The notes under the pieces are model-generated. The model saw nothing but the letters and a program-made list of their open reading frames with translations, did not search any database and was not told the DNA's origin. 64,000 bases of DNA from Dolomedes plantarius (Eukaryota > Arthropoda > Arachnida > Araneae > Dolomedidae). Shown here piece by piece: positions 36,436 through 48,370 of the stretch (the stretch's first letter is position 1; each line of letters starts with the position of its first letter). The translations under genes were made by a program, and so were the position numbers. The stretch lies in assembly GCA_907164885.2 (NCBI GenBank), contig OU015498.1:126744727-126808726 (forward strand), given 5' to 3'.

Positions 36436-36993
36436 TATATATTTAAGTTGCTAAGCCGACTTTTTGGGCAGTCCGTGAGAGAAAACTATTGCATCAATTT
36501 TCTTTATTTTAGTCTTAAACGAAAGATTGTAATCTGTAGATTTCAAATTTCGTTTTGTAACCGCAATTTCTATTAATTAGCGATAATTTACAATTAAAAA
36601 TTGATTACTGCGCATGCTCAGTGGCACGTTTATATCTGTCTTTAGAAGCTCACTGTTTCTTCGCATCTCAGTGACATGTTTTAATGATTAAACACGTTTA
36701 TTTCGAGAGTCTCTCTAGATATCTCTGTGTCATTTTTTTATGATAAATATGTTTGGGAAATATAACATTAAACCTTATGGAAGTTGTTTATTTCGCGCTT
36801 TTAATTAGTGATAATTTACAGTTAAAAGAAATTGCTTTCTGCGCATGCTCAGATTTTTAAATCTGGCTTTAGATGCTCACTAATCATAAGGCCGCTTAAC
36901 AGATTAATTTGTTTCTGCGCATTATTAAGATTTTCAATATTTGACAATGATGTGTTGAGATAATTTGTGTATAGTAAATTTATTTCTATCTAG
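36436..36993 (+). other. Interior of a Helitron-like segment with a repeated block
   Basis: A block containing GATAATTTACA, TTAAAA and CTGCGCATGCTCAG occurs twice, near 36573-36620 and 36808-36852. No protein is encoded. Confidence 0.5.
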
Positions 36994-37020
36994 CCGTCAT
37001 GTTTTGACGGTATCAACTAG
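36994..37020 (+). mobile_element. Helitron 3' terminus (hairpin plus CTAG)
   Basis: CCGTCA-TGTTT-TGACGG forms a 6-bp stem, followed 10 bases later by CTAG and a T. This is the standard Helitron 3' end. The matching 5' end was not identified and may lie beyond the Tc1 insertion. Confidence 0.65.
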
Positions 37021-37049
37021 TATAAATTATGAAAGCATAAATAACACAG

Positions 37050-38352
37050 TAGCATATATATATAAAAATGAATGTTTGTCTCTCTGTAATGTATAGAAAT
37101 CCACAGTTTAGGAGCAACGATCGGGAAATTTACATACAGGCGTCTTTAAAAAAAGCCGAGGGTTTGAAGAACTTCAAAAATCGAAATTAATTACCGTTGA
37201 TTTTTAATTATTAAAAAACAACAATTTTGAAACTAAATGTAAGCTGTTACACTTTGTGGAATCACCCTCTGAATATGGCGTCCACGTTAGGGTTATCTGG
37301 CAAACAGCGAGCGAAAAGATAAAATAAATAAAATAAAAAGTTTCAAGTTATATATTAACCAGAATAATAAATGAAAATAATAATCTTTCAAGTCAGATTT
37401 TATACTCTAAAATAAATCGATCCAACGGCATATTGACACTATCACACGCGATGGAAAATTCGAATCAACCACGCTAAGTGTCACGAGATCTTTTTTAATC
37501 GCTACTGCAACCCCCCTCGCTTATGTCTTTGTGTCTATTGAAGAGTTAAAGACTAAGCTCCTATCCTGCTAACTTATTCTGTCTTAAAACTACTCTCTCC
37601 ATAAAAACATGTATTCACCAACCCATAGCAACTTTCTAGTAATCTTAGTCGAATATTTTCCTATTTACTCAATAAAGCAACATGTCATTCTGGCGCATTC
37701 GGTAAAAGCGTTCATTTACTACGCTACACGACGCGGGTTCGAATGCGGAATAAATTATTTTTATTTTGTTTTATTATTTTTAAAAATTATTATTTTTATT
37801 TTATTTATTTCATATATTAATATGTATAACATGTATACTTTTTTTTCTATGTTATTTATACTGTGGTTTAGTTTTTTAATGGATTTTGGTAGGTTTTATA
37901 AATTTATATTTTATGTTTTACTTTTCACGATTTTTGTCCATTGATAAAGGCTAAATCTTTTCTATGTTATTATACTGTATTTAGTTTTTAAATTGATTTT
38001 GGTTAACAAACATTCGACATTTGACATTTTAACTTTTCAGCTTTACTTCTCAAAATTCTTTACTTTCCTAAAGACAATTTGACATTTTTCCTTTTCAGCT
38101 TTTAGTGGTGTATTATAAATGTATATATTTTATGCTTTACTTTTCAGGGTTTTTTCTCTCCAATGATAAAACGCTAAATCTAGCTGAATTCTGAAGAAAT
38201 TTTGTAAATTTATGGTTTTTTATGTTGGGTTTTCTTTTATTCATGCGTAAAACATTTCACATGCTTTTATTCTATGTTATTTATACTGTGATTAGTTTTA
38301 AATTGATTTTGGTTAACAAACATTCTTAAAATCCCGGGCAACGCCGGATAAT
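37050..38352 (+). mobile_element. Helitron-like family B, copy 1 (5' end plus tandem units)
   Basis: The 5' part (ATAAAAATGAATGTTTGTCTC, about 37060) recurs inverted at 39470-39680. From about 37795 the element contains diverged units of about 200 bp (themes: TTTTCTTTTATTCATG, TTTCACATGCTTTT, CTATGTTATTTATACTGTG, GGTTAACAAACATTC). The end near 38332-38350 carries CCCGGGCAACGCCGG, the 3' hairpin of this family, but lacks a clean CTAG. Confidence 0.6.
37691..37750 (+). repeat. tRNA-like segment (possible SINE head)
   Basis: TGGCGCATTCGGTAAAAGCG resembles a pol III A box with D-arm, and GCGGGTTCGAATGC resembles a B box with T-arm, at tRNA-like spacing. Stems are imperfect, so a tRNA-derived repeat is more likely than a working tRNA gene. 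Confidence 0.45.
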
Positions 38353-38545
38353 TATCACCGTGTAGGTTGATAATTTATAAATTTTAAAACTGTTACCACA
38401 TGTATATTTACAGATCCACAAGAACTTTCGAATATTTTAATTAATAAAAACCAACAACTTTTGAAAGATGCGACTTTCGATTCACAGGCGTTCAGTAGTG
38501 GCGCACTATTTTAAACTTTTAGTTTTCCACCATAAGACAAAAAAA

Positions 38546-39160
38546 ATATATTTTTTAAAAATCGTAAGGGATATTTTTATAGACAAAATAATGTAGAAGA
38601 AAATATTGAAATTAAATCTAATAGGACATACTAAAGAATATAATACAGTTTGAGGAACATATCTTTTACTGTATTTTAATATTTTTTGGATAATGTCCAA
38701 TCGTTTGCCGCATTAGCAAGAATTTTTTTTTTGTCTATTTCGTTGTTACGTGACGATAAATTTATTTAAAGTACCAGATAAAGAAATCACATGATCAGCG
38801 TTTAATAAATTAAATTGCAAAAATTAATCTTTAAAATTCACCAAAAATTAGAAAATGGAGGTAAAGATTCGAAAAGAATTCCATTTTAAAGGAATTTTAT
38901 GATATTTTCGTGATAAATTTTACAACCCTCAAATTATTATTTTAAATGCAAACTTGAAAGAAGTACAAAAACAGATTAAAAATTTAATTTAAAAAAAAAT
39001 CTAAGAAAATTTTTTCAAAAATTTCTTAGTGCACCCCTACATTATAAGAAGAATCGCCATGCAAAATTTCAGTCCTTTATTTCAGCGGTTTGGTCTGTAC
39101 TTTCTATGTCAGTCAGTCAATCAGTCAGTTAGGCAGTTACGGAACTTTAATATATAGAGA
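38546..39160 (-). mobile_element. Family A Helitron-like copy 2, 3'-truncated
   Basis: Shares family A body landmarks: ATAATGTCCAATCGT, CACTTAGTG/CACCCCTAC block, AAGAATCGCCATGCAAAATT and the CAGT-repeat subterminal tract before TATATAGAGA. The CTAG end is missing. It lies inside the family B region. Confidence 0.8.
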
Positions 39161-39309
39161 TTTTTCTTACTATCTTTATATCGTAACGTTAACGTCATGC
39201 GCACACATTATTTCCTATGCTTTTTTTTATTATTTATAATAAGCGTAATTTCATATGATTTTAAACAACAATCGTTTTAACTGGCATTCAATTGGCTGTT
39301 AAAACTTTA

Positions 39310-39680
39310 TATTTACACCCTATTTAAAAGAAGTAGGGTGTAAATTGTAGGGTGAAAAGTTGGTAAAATCAAATTTGTGCAATGTCTTTAATTTCTCGAT
39401 TAAAAGTAGTTTTTTTCAAAAATTAATTTATTTCGCTTGAAAAGCTAAATATTTTATGCACGCGGAGAGGGTGATTCCACAAAGTGTAACAGATTACATT
39501 TAGTTTCAAAATGTGGTTTTTTTATTAATTAAAATCAACGTAATTAATTTCGATTTTTGAAGTTCTTCAGACCCTCGGCTGTTTTAAAGACGCCTGTATG
39601 TAAAATTTCCCGATCGTTGCTCCTAAACTGTGGATTCTATACAATTACAGAGAGACAAACATTCATTTTTATATATTAGA
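39310..39680 (-). mobile_element. Family B 5' end, inverted copy
   Basis: Reverse-complement match to about 37055-37290 (anchors GATCGTTGCTCCTAAACTGTGG and GACGCCTGTATGTAAA in plus orientation here). Ends ATATATTAGA, i.e. TC... on the minus strand. With copy 1 it forms a large inverted arrangement around the family A insertion. Confidence 0.75.
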
Positions 39681-40198
39681 TAATGGCTGTATGGGTTTCA
39701 TAAAAGTGTTTTAACTTTTAGATTTGATTCCTGGTTCTCATACACTTGCAGGATACAAGAACATTGATTGTGACCGCATTGTCGACTCAAAAAGGCACTC
39801 TTTGCAAAGCGCAAAGTGGACCAAATATAGTAAGAGCTTCATGAAAGAGAAAAGACTGTAAAATGAAATAAAGGAGGGTCCAACCTACAAAGGTGGAGAT
39901 TTTTAAGTAATTAAATAGTACATTTGCAAATTTTTTCTGTAATGAAATCTTTGTGTTTACAGAAAACTACATTTTGTCATTTTTTACTCGGGAAAAACAG
40001 GATGACAAAAAAAATTTTGGCATTACAATTGATACTTTTACACATAATTTACATAATGATGAGTGTAATGAATCAAAGGTTTGATTGAAAAACTTTTCTT
40101 AAAAAATTCCATCTATTTTTATAAATTATATCATGAAAATCTTAAAGAAATACCGAAATGTTGTTTCGATTAGTTTTCTCTTAAGTATTTTAACGTAG
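39681..40198. other. Unassigned segment between family B pieces
   Basis: AT-rich, with no gene or terminal repeat recognised. Confidence 0.45.
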
Positions 40199-40305
40199 TC
40201 TAAGATGAGTTCAAAACGTATGTCTAAGATTTAAGTATGTCTAAGATGTTCGAAACGTAACGTATGTCTAAGATGTTCAAAAACGTAACGTATGTCTAAG
40301 ATTAG
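40199..40305 (+). repeat. Short minisatellite, unit about 33 bp
   Basis: Three to four units built on GTATGTCTAAGATGTTC and AAACGTAACGT. Confidence 0.85.
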
Positions 40306-40314
40306 TTCTTAATT

Positions 40315-40974
40315 TGGAGTTCATTATAAATTTATATATTTTTTATTGGGTTTTCATGTTATTGATGTGTATACATGTCACATGCTTTTTTGTACTATGT
40401 TATATACTGTGTTTAATTTTTATGCAGTTTACAAGGCCAAATAGACACTTTGACATTTTTCCTTTTCAGCTTTTAGTGGTACAATGATGAAGGCTAAATC
40501 TAGCTGAATTCTGGAGTTTATTATAAATTTATATATTTTTATGTTGGGTTTTCATTTTAATGATGCATATAACATTTCACGTGCTTTTTTAGTATCTGTC
40601 ATTTATGCTACGTTTTATTTTAAATAGATTTTGGTAAACACACATTCTTAAAATCCTGGAACATTATAAATTTATATATTTTTATATTGGGTTTTCTTTT
40701 ATTCATGTGTATAACATTTTAATGTTTTTCTAAGTTATGTATACTGTGTTTCGTTTTTAAATTGATTTTAGTTACAAACATTCGCCAATTTGACATTTTT
40801 ACTTTTCAGCTTTAGTGGTACAATGATGAAAGACTGAATCTACCTAAATTCTGAGATGTGTATTACATTTCACATGTTTTTTTTCTATGTTATTTATATT
40901 GTTGTTTAGTTTTTAAATTAATTTTAGTTAACAAACATTCTTAAATCCCGGGCAACGCAGGGTACTTCAGCTAG
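40315..40974 (+). mobile_element. Family B 3' part with tandem units and complete CTAG end
   Basis: Three diverged copies of the family B unit of about 200 bp (each with TATAAATTTATATATTTTTAT, GGGTTTTC, CTTTTCAGCTTTTAGTGGTA-like blocks), then CCCGGGCAACGCAGGGTACT and TCAGCTAG followed by T. Hairpin plus CTAG fits a Helentron/Helitron 3' end. Confidence 0.7.
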
Positions 40975-41354
40975 TAACACATATATTTGTGTAGTTTCAA
41001 TTTTTTCCTTTAGGTAAAAATACTTCCTCGGGCAGAATTTTTGTGATTTTTTCGGATGAACCATAATAAAATAGACTTTAAAGTCCTTTTTTTCCAATAT
41101 TCTTTTGAGACGCATACCGTCAATTTTAGATGGGTTGTAGATATTACAGAAAAATAAATAAAACCAGTACGAAAGGTTATAATTGTAATGAGTACCATGG
41201 ATTTTCTTTTATAAATTTCAAATATCAAGGTTTGTGTGCATCTTTTTGAGAATTTTATTTATGCCTTTTTGTGTAAAATGTTTTTTATTTAAATTTTTCT
41301 AGCATATTTGAAGTTAAAATTATTTACTTGACTATTTAAAATTTTATTTTCTTA

Positions 41355-42059
41355 CTAGCTGAATACACGTGCTTCGCAACGGAGTACAGTCAAATTAATA
41401 CAGCGGTCAATGTATCTTAATGCAAAAAGAAAACAGAAAATATATTTTAAAAAAAACCGTAACGGTATTTTTATAGACAAAGTAATGTAGAAGAAATATT
41501 CAAATTAATACAACGGTCAATGTATGCAATTAATTTCTTGTTTAATATGCGTAAAACGTACTAATTTGGACTAAATTCTTAAAAAACTTCCATCTAAATG
41601 AGTCTAGTTGTTAAATTTTATCTTTTATACCATATTTCAAATATTGTAAATTTAACTCGTTGTTATGGACATGACACAAAATAATTTAAAATATCACAAA
41701 AGAAAAGAAACCACGTGATCAGCATTTAATAAATTAATTCTAAAAATTAATCTTAAAAATCACCAAAAATCAGAAAATGGAGGTAATGATTCGAAAAGAA
41801 TTTCGTTTTACAGGAATTTTATGATCTTTCTCGTGATAAATTTCAAACCCTCAAATTATTTTTTAAATGCAATCTTAAGAAAAGTTACAAACACAGCTTA
41901 AAAATTCAATTTTAAAAAATCTAAGAAGAATTTTTCAAAAATCTTTCTTAGTGCACCCCTACTCTATAAGAATTGCCATGCAAATTTCAGCCCTTTAGAT
42001 CCAGCGGTTTGGTCAGTGCTTTATCTGTCAGTCAGTCACTGAACTTTTTATATATATGA
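41355..42059 (-). mobile_element. Family A Helitron-like copy 3
   Basis: Begins CTAGCTGAATACACGTGCTT (minus-strand 3' end) and ends in the CAGT-repeat tract plus TTTTTATATATATGA. It directly abuts the next copy, head to tail. Confidence 0.78.
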
Positions 42060-42135
42060 CTACCTGAATACCTGTGCTTAGCTACGAATACATTCAAATA
42101 AATACAACGGTCAACGTATGTAATTAATGCCAAAG

Positions 42136-42171
<36 letters not shown>

Positions 42172-42172
<1 letters not shown>

Positions 42173-42720
42173 GTCGGAGTTGACTTCTACCCCATACTAT
42201 TTAATATAAGTCCGAACCTATTTGTATGATATTGCAGTCAGTGGTGGTCCGGTGGCGGGGCATTCATTAATTAAATCCATCAAACAGCAAGATGTTGAAA
42301 ACAAGCCATAAAATAGTCCAATTGATCTTCCTAAATATCTTTATTAATTTCTAATTAATTATCAGCTCCATCAAACTAATTTCAATAACCACCCAATTTT
42401 AAAAACGTGCGCCTACGGCACACGTCCTTTCGTCGCTTAGTTATCATGACTCTGAAAATAAATCCTTTGTTTACAACCTTTTAACCAACGCTTAGTGACG
42501 CTCATTAATTATTCGTGTCGTCATAACGTACATGCTCTTTTGCTGACTGATGCATTTCCTTTCTTAGCGCCAACTCAAGGCTACGTCTTTTAAAATTCTC
42601 TCATGTGGATCTTCAAGATGAATCAAGTCGAACCTTAAGCGCATTTTCACTGCAAAATTATAATAACTAATATCCGTTTTAAGGTCGCGCGATCGCCACC
42701 CCCCCAATTTTTAGCCTCAT

Positions 42721-42723
<3 letters not shown>
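42172..42723. mobile_element. Solo LTR inside a family A element
   Basis: Starts TGTCGGAGTTGAC and ends AGCCTCATACA (TG...CA with TGT/ACA tips). The 552 bp is GC-richer than the host element and absent from the other five family A copies. Flanks are (TA)n on the left and (CA)n(TA)n on the right, so no discrete target duplication can be read. Confidence 0.75.
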
Positions 42724-42778
<55 letters not shown>

Positions 42779-42780
42779 AT
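42724..42780. repeat. (CA)n(TA)n microsatellite after the solo LTR
   Basis: The CA run continues directly from the LTR tip (...ATACA) into TA repeats. Confidence 0.93.
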
Positions 42781-43407
42781 TTAAAAAAAATCGAAACGGA
42801 TATATTTCTAGACAAAATAATGTAGAAGAAAATATTCAATTTAAATCTTATACGACATACTAAAAAATAAGGTAGAATTAATACTGTAGGGTTTGATTAA
42901 CATTTCTTTTACCGTATTTTAAAATTCTTTTGAATAATGTCCAATCGTCTGCCGCATTAGCAAGAAAAAAATATTTTTTTGTCTATTTTGTTACTATGCA
43001 CGTGAAGCAAAATTAGTTTAAAGTATCACAAAAAGAAAAGAAACCACGTGATCAGCATTTAATAAAAAATTCTAAAAAATAATGTTTAAAATCCACCAAA
43101 AATCAGAAATGGGAGGTAAATATTCGAAAAAGATTTCACTTTAAAGGAATATTTACGATCTTTCTTGTGATATAAATTTTATATTATTAAGATTATTATT
43201 TTAAATGCAAACTTAAAAAAAGTTACAAAAACAGCATAAAAATTTAATTTTAAAAAATCTAAGAAGAGTTTTTCAAAAATATTTCTTAGTTCGCCCCAAC
43301 ACTGTTAAGAAGAATAGCCATGCAAAATTTCAGCCCTTTAGGTCCAGCGGTTTCGTCTGTGCGTTATCTCTTAATCAGTCAGTCATTGAACATTTATATT
43401 ATATAGA

Positions 43408-44937
43408 TATAGTGTTCAGGGTGAAATTTTACGACCGACTAAGCTTTTGGTTAACAGCACGCTTCTGATAAGAACAAAGGGCTTCTAAACCGAGCGCTTT
43501 CTTATTATTGAAATTCGAGATAGTGGTTTTAGGCGACAACAAAGTTTGAAGGAGAAAAAGTATTTTAACATATTCTATCGCTATTTGAGCAAGTAATAAC
43601 ATTCATTCACTTTATCTGAAAAAATAGCTTTATCGCATTTAAGTTTACTTTTGTGTACTCTCGAGGACTGAAACCTATCCTTTGCAAATCCACAAGCCCG
43701 CGTTTCATTTTATGAAATTTTTATCCCAGTCTGAATGGAAAGTTTAACTTTTTCAATTATTGCAAAAACAAATAGTCCTGTCAAGATTACAGTGGATTTC
43801 GTGTTGGAGTTTTATATTGTAGCTGGCAAAATATATATACTTCAATGGTTATTTTCTAACAGAGTAAATTGCAACTACGAAATTACTTACTTTGTTGACT
43901 TTAAGAAAACTTCCAATCATTCCCGGTATTCATATGGCGAATTTCGCAAAATACTGTGAACAATAGCGAAATGCTCATTTTCTTTTAATACATGATTCAA
44001 GTAAAAATTGCCCTCATTCACGTCATGTTGGCCCTTTTTAGATTAGCTATTTCTAAAAATATTTGCCTTCATTGGCTATGTAAATAACTTTCCATAAAAT
44101 CCTGAAAAAAAAAATTCCTGAAACATGCCAGTTTACATTTTTCTCTAAAATAGTTCTTCAAGACGTCTGCATTTCAAGACAGGGAAAATATTCAAATCTG
44201 CCGTTCCCATGAAAAAATCCCAACATGACAACTATTTTGTTTTTCCCACAACTTAGGGTCACAGGTGTGGAATTGAACAGAAACTTATTCGAAAACAAAA
44301 CTGTTGAAACCACCGCATAAAAGTGAAACGAGAACCAGCCATCATATAAAACTTGTAAAAGTTTTCTCAAAAGAACTATAGATCAGAGACAATGACGAGC
44401 GCTTGAATATACAAATACATAAAGCCATCTTTCGTAACAGAAGGTTAGAGGGTGTTATAAATAAAGGTAAAATAGAGAATGGTATTTGAAAGGAAAATAT
44501 TTTGGAGGGATAATTTGTGCTAAAATGTGGTCTCACAATGAATTTATACATTAGGTTTGTTCATTATGAATAGAAATATTAGTGGAAACAATAAATATAT
44601 AGAAACTAACCTCTGATTAAGGCTGCATTGTACTAACCCTATTGGATTCGCTCACCTCAATGTAAACCTATGGAGAAAATGTATTTACTATTTCCAGCTT
44701 CATAAATAAAAATGGTATTTTCAGGTAACCTGAACTTTTTGAACCTTGCAGCTTGACTCATTTTATAAATTTCGCCCACTGAAAGAATTTATAAGCGTTT
44801 AAAACACACTATACCAGCTTTTTCCCCTAATAATTTTAAAAAATATTATTTGGATTTTTTTAAATCAAAAAAACCCCAAGGTGTAAAATTTCTTTCTCTA
44901 TTACGGAGTACAATTTAAAAAAATCTTAAAATCCATG
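43408..44937. other. Unassigned AT-rich region
   Basis: Short frames only (for example 43735-43959 plus, 44158-44551 minus), none recognised. Confidence 0.45.
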
Positions 44938-45433
44938 TGTCGTGTCTGCCGCGTCACCCCCTTTTGTCTTGTCACTGCTACTTTTCTATCAAGAAAGCAG
45001 GGGGAGTAAGGCATGACCCCGGCTCGATAAGGGATTCGAGATTGTAGACGATGCCCGGTGCAGAAGGCAGGGGGACGTCAGATACTGTTGTGGCCCACGC
45101 GAGAGAAGGCGTGTGGCGTTTGGTCTGCTGTTGCTTGCTCGAGGGAGCGGGGCAGACGAGTAAAGTGCGTGGGTGCAAGGTCTAATGCAGACGTATTAGG
45201 CCTTGTTAGATAGCAGTCAGAATCTAGATGATTCACCTAGTTAGATATTTGTATATAATTCTGTAAAATAAGTTTGTAGATAGCTGTGTTTGTGCTTGCG
45301 AAAGAAATAAAACTTTGAATATTCACTGGTGTGGTACTGAACTTTGTGACGTGAAAATTTACTTGTGTACCATTGCAAACGTCTTGACATGAAAAGAACC
45401 AAAGCGAACCTGTAAAAGTGAAGAGGTTCGACA
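44938..45433 (+). mobile_element. Solo LTR, 496 bp, with perfect 5-bp target duplication
   Basis: Begins TGTCGTGTCTGCC and ends GAGGTTCGACA (tips TGTCG/CGACA). It is flanked by CCATG at 44933-44937 and CCATG at 45434-45438. The interior has a GC-rich upstream half and an AATAAA signal near 45307, which suggests plus-strand orientation. Short open frames across it on the minus strand are not genes. Confidence 0.9.
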
Positions 45434-45637
45434 CCATGTCCGCAATCATAGGACACATTTTCTCCATAAGTTAACATTGAGGTTGGTGAATCAACTGGGG
45501 TTAGTAAACAGCAGCCTTAAGGCACAAAATTACAAAAAATGTACGTACATTTAATTGATGCAAAAATATAGTAATGCTACGTTTAAAATTTTGTAAATAG
45601 TTGATACACGAAGATTATCCCCCGATATACAGATATA

Positions 45638-46575
45638 CAGTCGAACTCCATGATAACGAACTTCAAGGGACCAAAGGTTTTGTTCCCAATATCCTGTGGT
45701 TCGCTATATCCGAACAGTTAAGAAAAATGTTAGAGTTCACAAAAGGTATAATTCTTAGTTGCTAAGTGTATTCAACAATGGTGTATTAAAAAATGAAAAA
45801 TCTATAAAAAATTATCATTAATGAATTAAATTGACTAAATTCGATTATATGTAACTGACACAATACTAATTAAATTAACTAAAAATGAAACAAATGGAAA
45901 TAAATTAATTTTACCTTTAATTCTTGCTCACTGTTTTGATACAGAAATAATCGGTAATCTTCTGCTGACGTAATGTCGATTTCAAAGACATTTTAGGTAT
46001 TTCTTTGTCTAATACATCAAATGACTCCAACACTCTTTCTTCCACTGTTTGTGTATACAAAAACTTATTAATTACACGCATCACTGCTGTCGCATGTGAG
46101 ATGGTGGGGATTTCGTCATTTATGTGCTCCTCTTCATCAGCATCAGATGCAGAAACTTAGATTTCAGAATGATTCATTTTAATTTTTTCCACAATATCTT
46201 CATCAGTCGGATTTTCACATCGTAATGACTCCATCGTTACATGTTTCGAACAATTAATTGTATGTCACAATCTGAGAATGATGAAGTTTTGTGCTTTTCT
46301 ATTCACATCGCGATAGTTAAATCATCATTTTCTTCTTCAGCATTTTTTGCATCTTGAACATTCGTTGTATCTTCAACATTCTTAAAAAGTCAAAAATAAA
46401 TTCAGTAGTCGATTGAATAAAAGGTTCATTATAGCCGATTCTTTAGATTTCGGAGGTTCGTAATAAAATGATAAATTAGCATTAAATACAATAGGAAAAC
46501 GGCGGGACGAAAATTTTCGTTCGCTATATTCGTGAGTTCGTTATATACCGGGTTCGCTATAGCGGGGTTCAACTG
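45638..46575 (-). mobile_element. pogo/Tigger-like element, deleted
   Basis: Left end CAGTCGAACTCCATGATAACG and right end ...TATAGCGGGGTTCAACTG are typical pogo/Tigger-type inverted repeats, with TA on both sides. The minus-strand interior has fragments resembling the C-terminal tail of a Tigger transposase (acidic stretch, YRLFLYQNSEQELK) but no DDE domain. At 938 bp it is a non-autonomous remnant. Confidence 0.8.
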
Positions 46576-47419
46576 TAATTTTTTTCCATGTAAATTAAGT
46601 AGCATTTACATTATCTACGATGCATGGTATTGCAATAATATCCGTCTTTAACTTGGATTTGAAAACATTTACATTGACTAAGGGATTGCAAACTGTGAGA
46701 ACTTTGATAACGGTGTACGACCATTATTACATCCTCAAAAAGCGTTGCTTAAGAGGAAATTTCAGAAGCAAATGTCAATAGCAGAATTCTAATGAAATAT
46801 TTGAAATATGTCCGTTAGCTATAAATAAACTGTCTGACTTTAAATATTTAATTATATTCATTGCAGTCTCCTTTAATTATTCCATTTGACATGATGTGTA
46901 TGAAGGATTTAAAAAGGGTTGCGTTCAGAAAAAGAAAGGTTGTTTTATAACTCTTACAATGATATCAACGTGTGAAGATTCCACTTACCATAAAAACCGA
47001 AAATTCCCGCTCAAGCCAGATTTTTGTAAAGTACCGAAAAAACCAAAAAATTAGATCATCACTCGATTCTTGTACTCTAAAAACTTACGTCATTGCTGTC
47101 GTCGTATCTGTGAGATTCATGACACAAAAAACATGATATATCAATTTTACACTATTACTTCAAGGGAAAGGGAGTAAACAACTAGAGGTATGCATTGTTT
47201 TGTCTTCTATTAACGGAAAAAAATAATGATGGGTAAAAACTTTAAAACATGATGAAAGTAGGGACCTTAAAAAATTCAATGCAAAAAATACAAATTTGAT
47301 TTAGATAATTTTTAGAAACTTACAATAGGAACTACAATAATAAAGTTTACAGATAAAAAGAATTACATTATCAAACTAGTCACTTTTCTTCCTTTTCTGG
47401 AACTTCTTTGTCACACCCA
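46576..47419. other. Unassigned region
   Basis: No gene seen. It contains CTGTCGTCGTATCTG near 47096, which recurs in direct orientation near 48383, on the other side of the piggyBac remnant. Confidence 0.45.
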
Positions 47420-48370
47420 TTAATACAAAAAAAGCACAATGTTGCAATCATAAATACTGTCCACAAGACTAGCAGCTATACTTCTTAAGTTCTTTGATTT
47501 CGTGGTCCAACAAGATTGGCAACGATTTCTTTTTCCACAGTCGGTGCTCGGAAGGTTGTCTTGAGGAACGTCAGGTTGTTGATTTACACATGTAATTTCT
47601 AAAACTGTACCAGAAATCGACTGATGTAAACGAGGCATAATGATCGCCTAATCAAGTGACCATCAATCAGCTCTCTCCCAATTCTCCGAAGAAACAGCCG
47701 ACGTTCAAGCCCTTCATTTCTATTCCCGATATGAATAACTTGAGCATTTATTCCAGCAATTTTCAGTACTAAAAGTTACAACCATAGGCCATCATCTAGG
47801 TAGTACGCTTTGCAACATTATAAGTGGATCACATTTTGTCAACTATTATCTACTCTATTTTATGCTCATTGTAATACGTTATCAGAGGCTTTTTCCTATC
47901 GCCAGTGTCTTCATCGATCGAATCATCCATGTGTAAACTTAAGATAAGCAGTAGATTTTATTTATGCTTATTTTGTGGGACATAAGAAATTAGCGTTCCT
48001 TCTTTCCTAAACCCAAAAATGTTGAAAACTTTTTCTCTGCGTTTCACCTCTTTCGTCTCTTTGGGGATCTGCCACTTGCATTTTTTTTTAACGTTCCCAC
48101 ATAAGACAAGCCATGCTTTGGTTTGGCGCCATGCTTTGATAAGGTTTGGAGCACAGAGACATCACTGAACATATTATCAGCTGTGACATTACGTCCGGTG
48201 TTAGCGATGGGAGTAATCAATCTTTCTATTATGTCCGTGCTCTTGTTGCTCAATTGGTATGGCCCGTCCGGTTGCTTTCCAGCATAAATTTCCAAATTGG
48301 TTGAATAAAACATTTTAGAATGAAAACAATCCACAAAAATACAGCTAAAACAAAAAATTAGATTGATCAA
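47420..48370 (-). pseudogene. piggyBac-type transposase remnant
   Basis: On the minus strand the frame from 48370 to 48044 shows YAGKQPDGPYQLSNKSTD, NVTADNMFSDV and LSYVGTLKKN, the central DDE region of piggyBac transposases (NVTADN holds a catalytic Asp). A degenerate stretch follows. The end, 47638-47420, has the Cys-rich tail (CGKRNRCQSCWTTKS) expected of the C-terminal cross-brace finger. The N-terminal third is missing and stops separate the parts. TTAA-flanked ends were not found. Confidence 0.82.

Larger units (their letters stand above)
42060..43407 (-). mobile_element. Family A Helitron-like copy 4, interrupted by a solo LTR
   Basis: Starts CTACCTGAATACCTGTGCTT (CTAG end mutated to CTAC) and ends ATTATATAGA. 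Its internal (TA)n carries the insertion at 42172-42723. Confidence 0.78.

Noticed and set aside
37691..37750. Functional tRNA gene
   Set aside because: A and B box similarity is present, but acceptor and anticodon stems do not pair well enough.
40199..40305. CRISPR array
   Set aside because: Units of about 33 bp are contiguous without unique spacers, and the context is eukaryotic transposon DNA.
44978..45477. Minus-strand frames with Pro/Ser-rich or Cys-containing products
   Set aside because: They fall in the solo LTR at 44938-45433 and its edge and lack any known motif.
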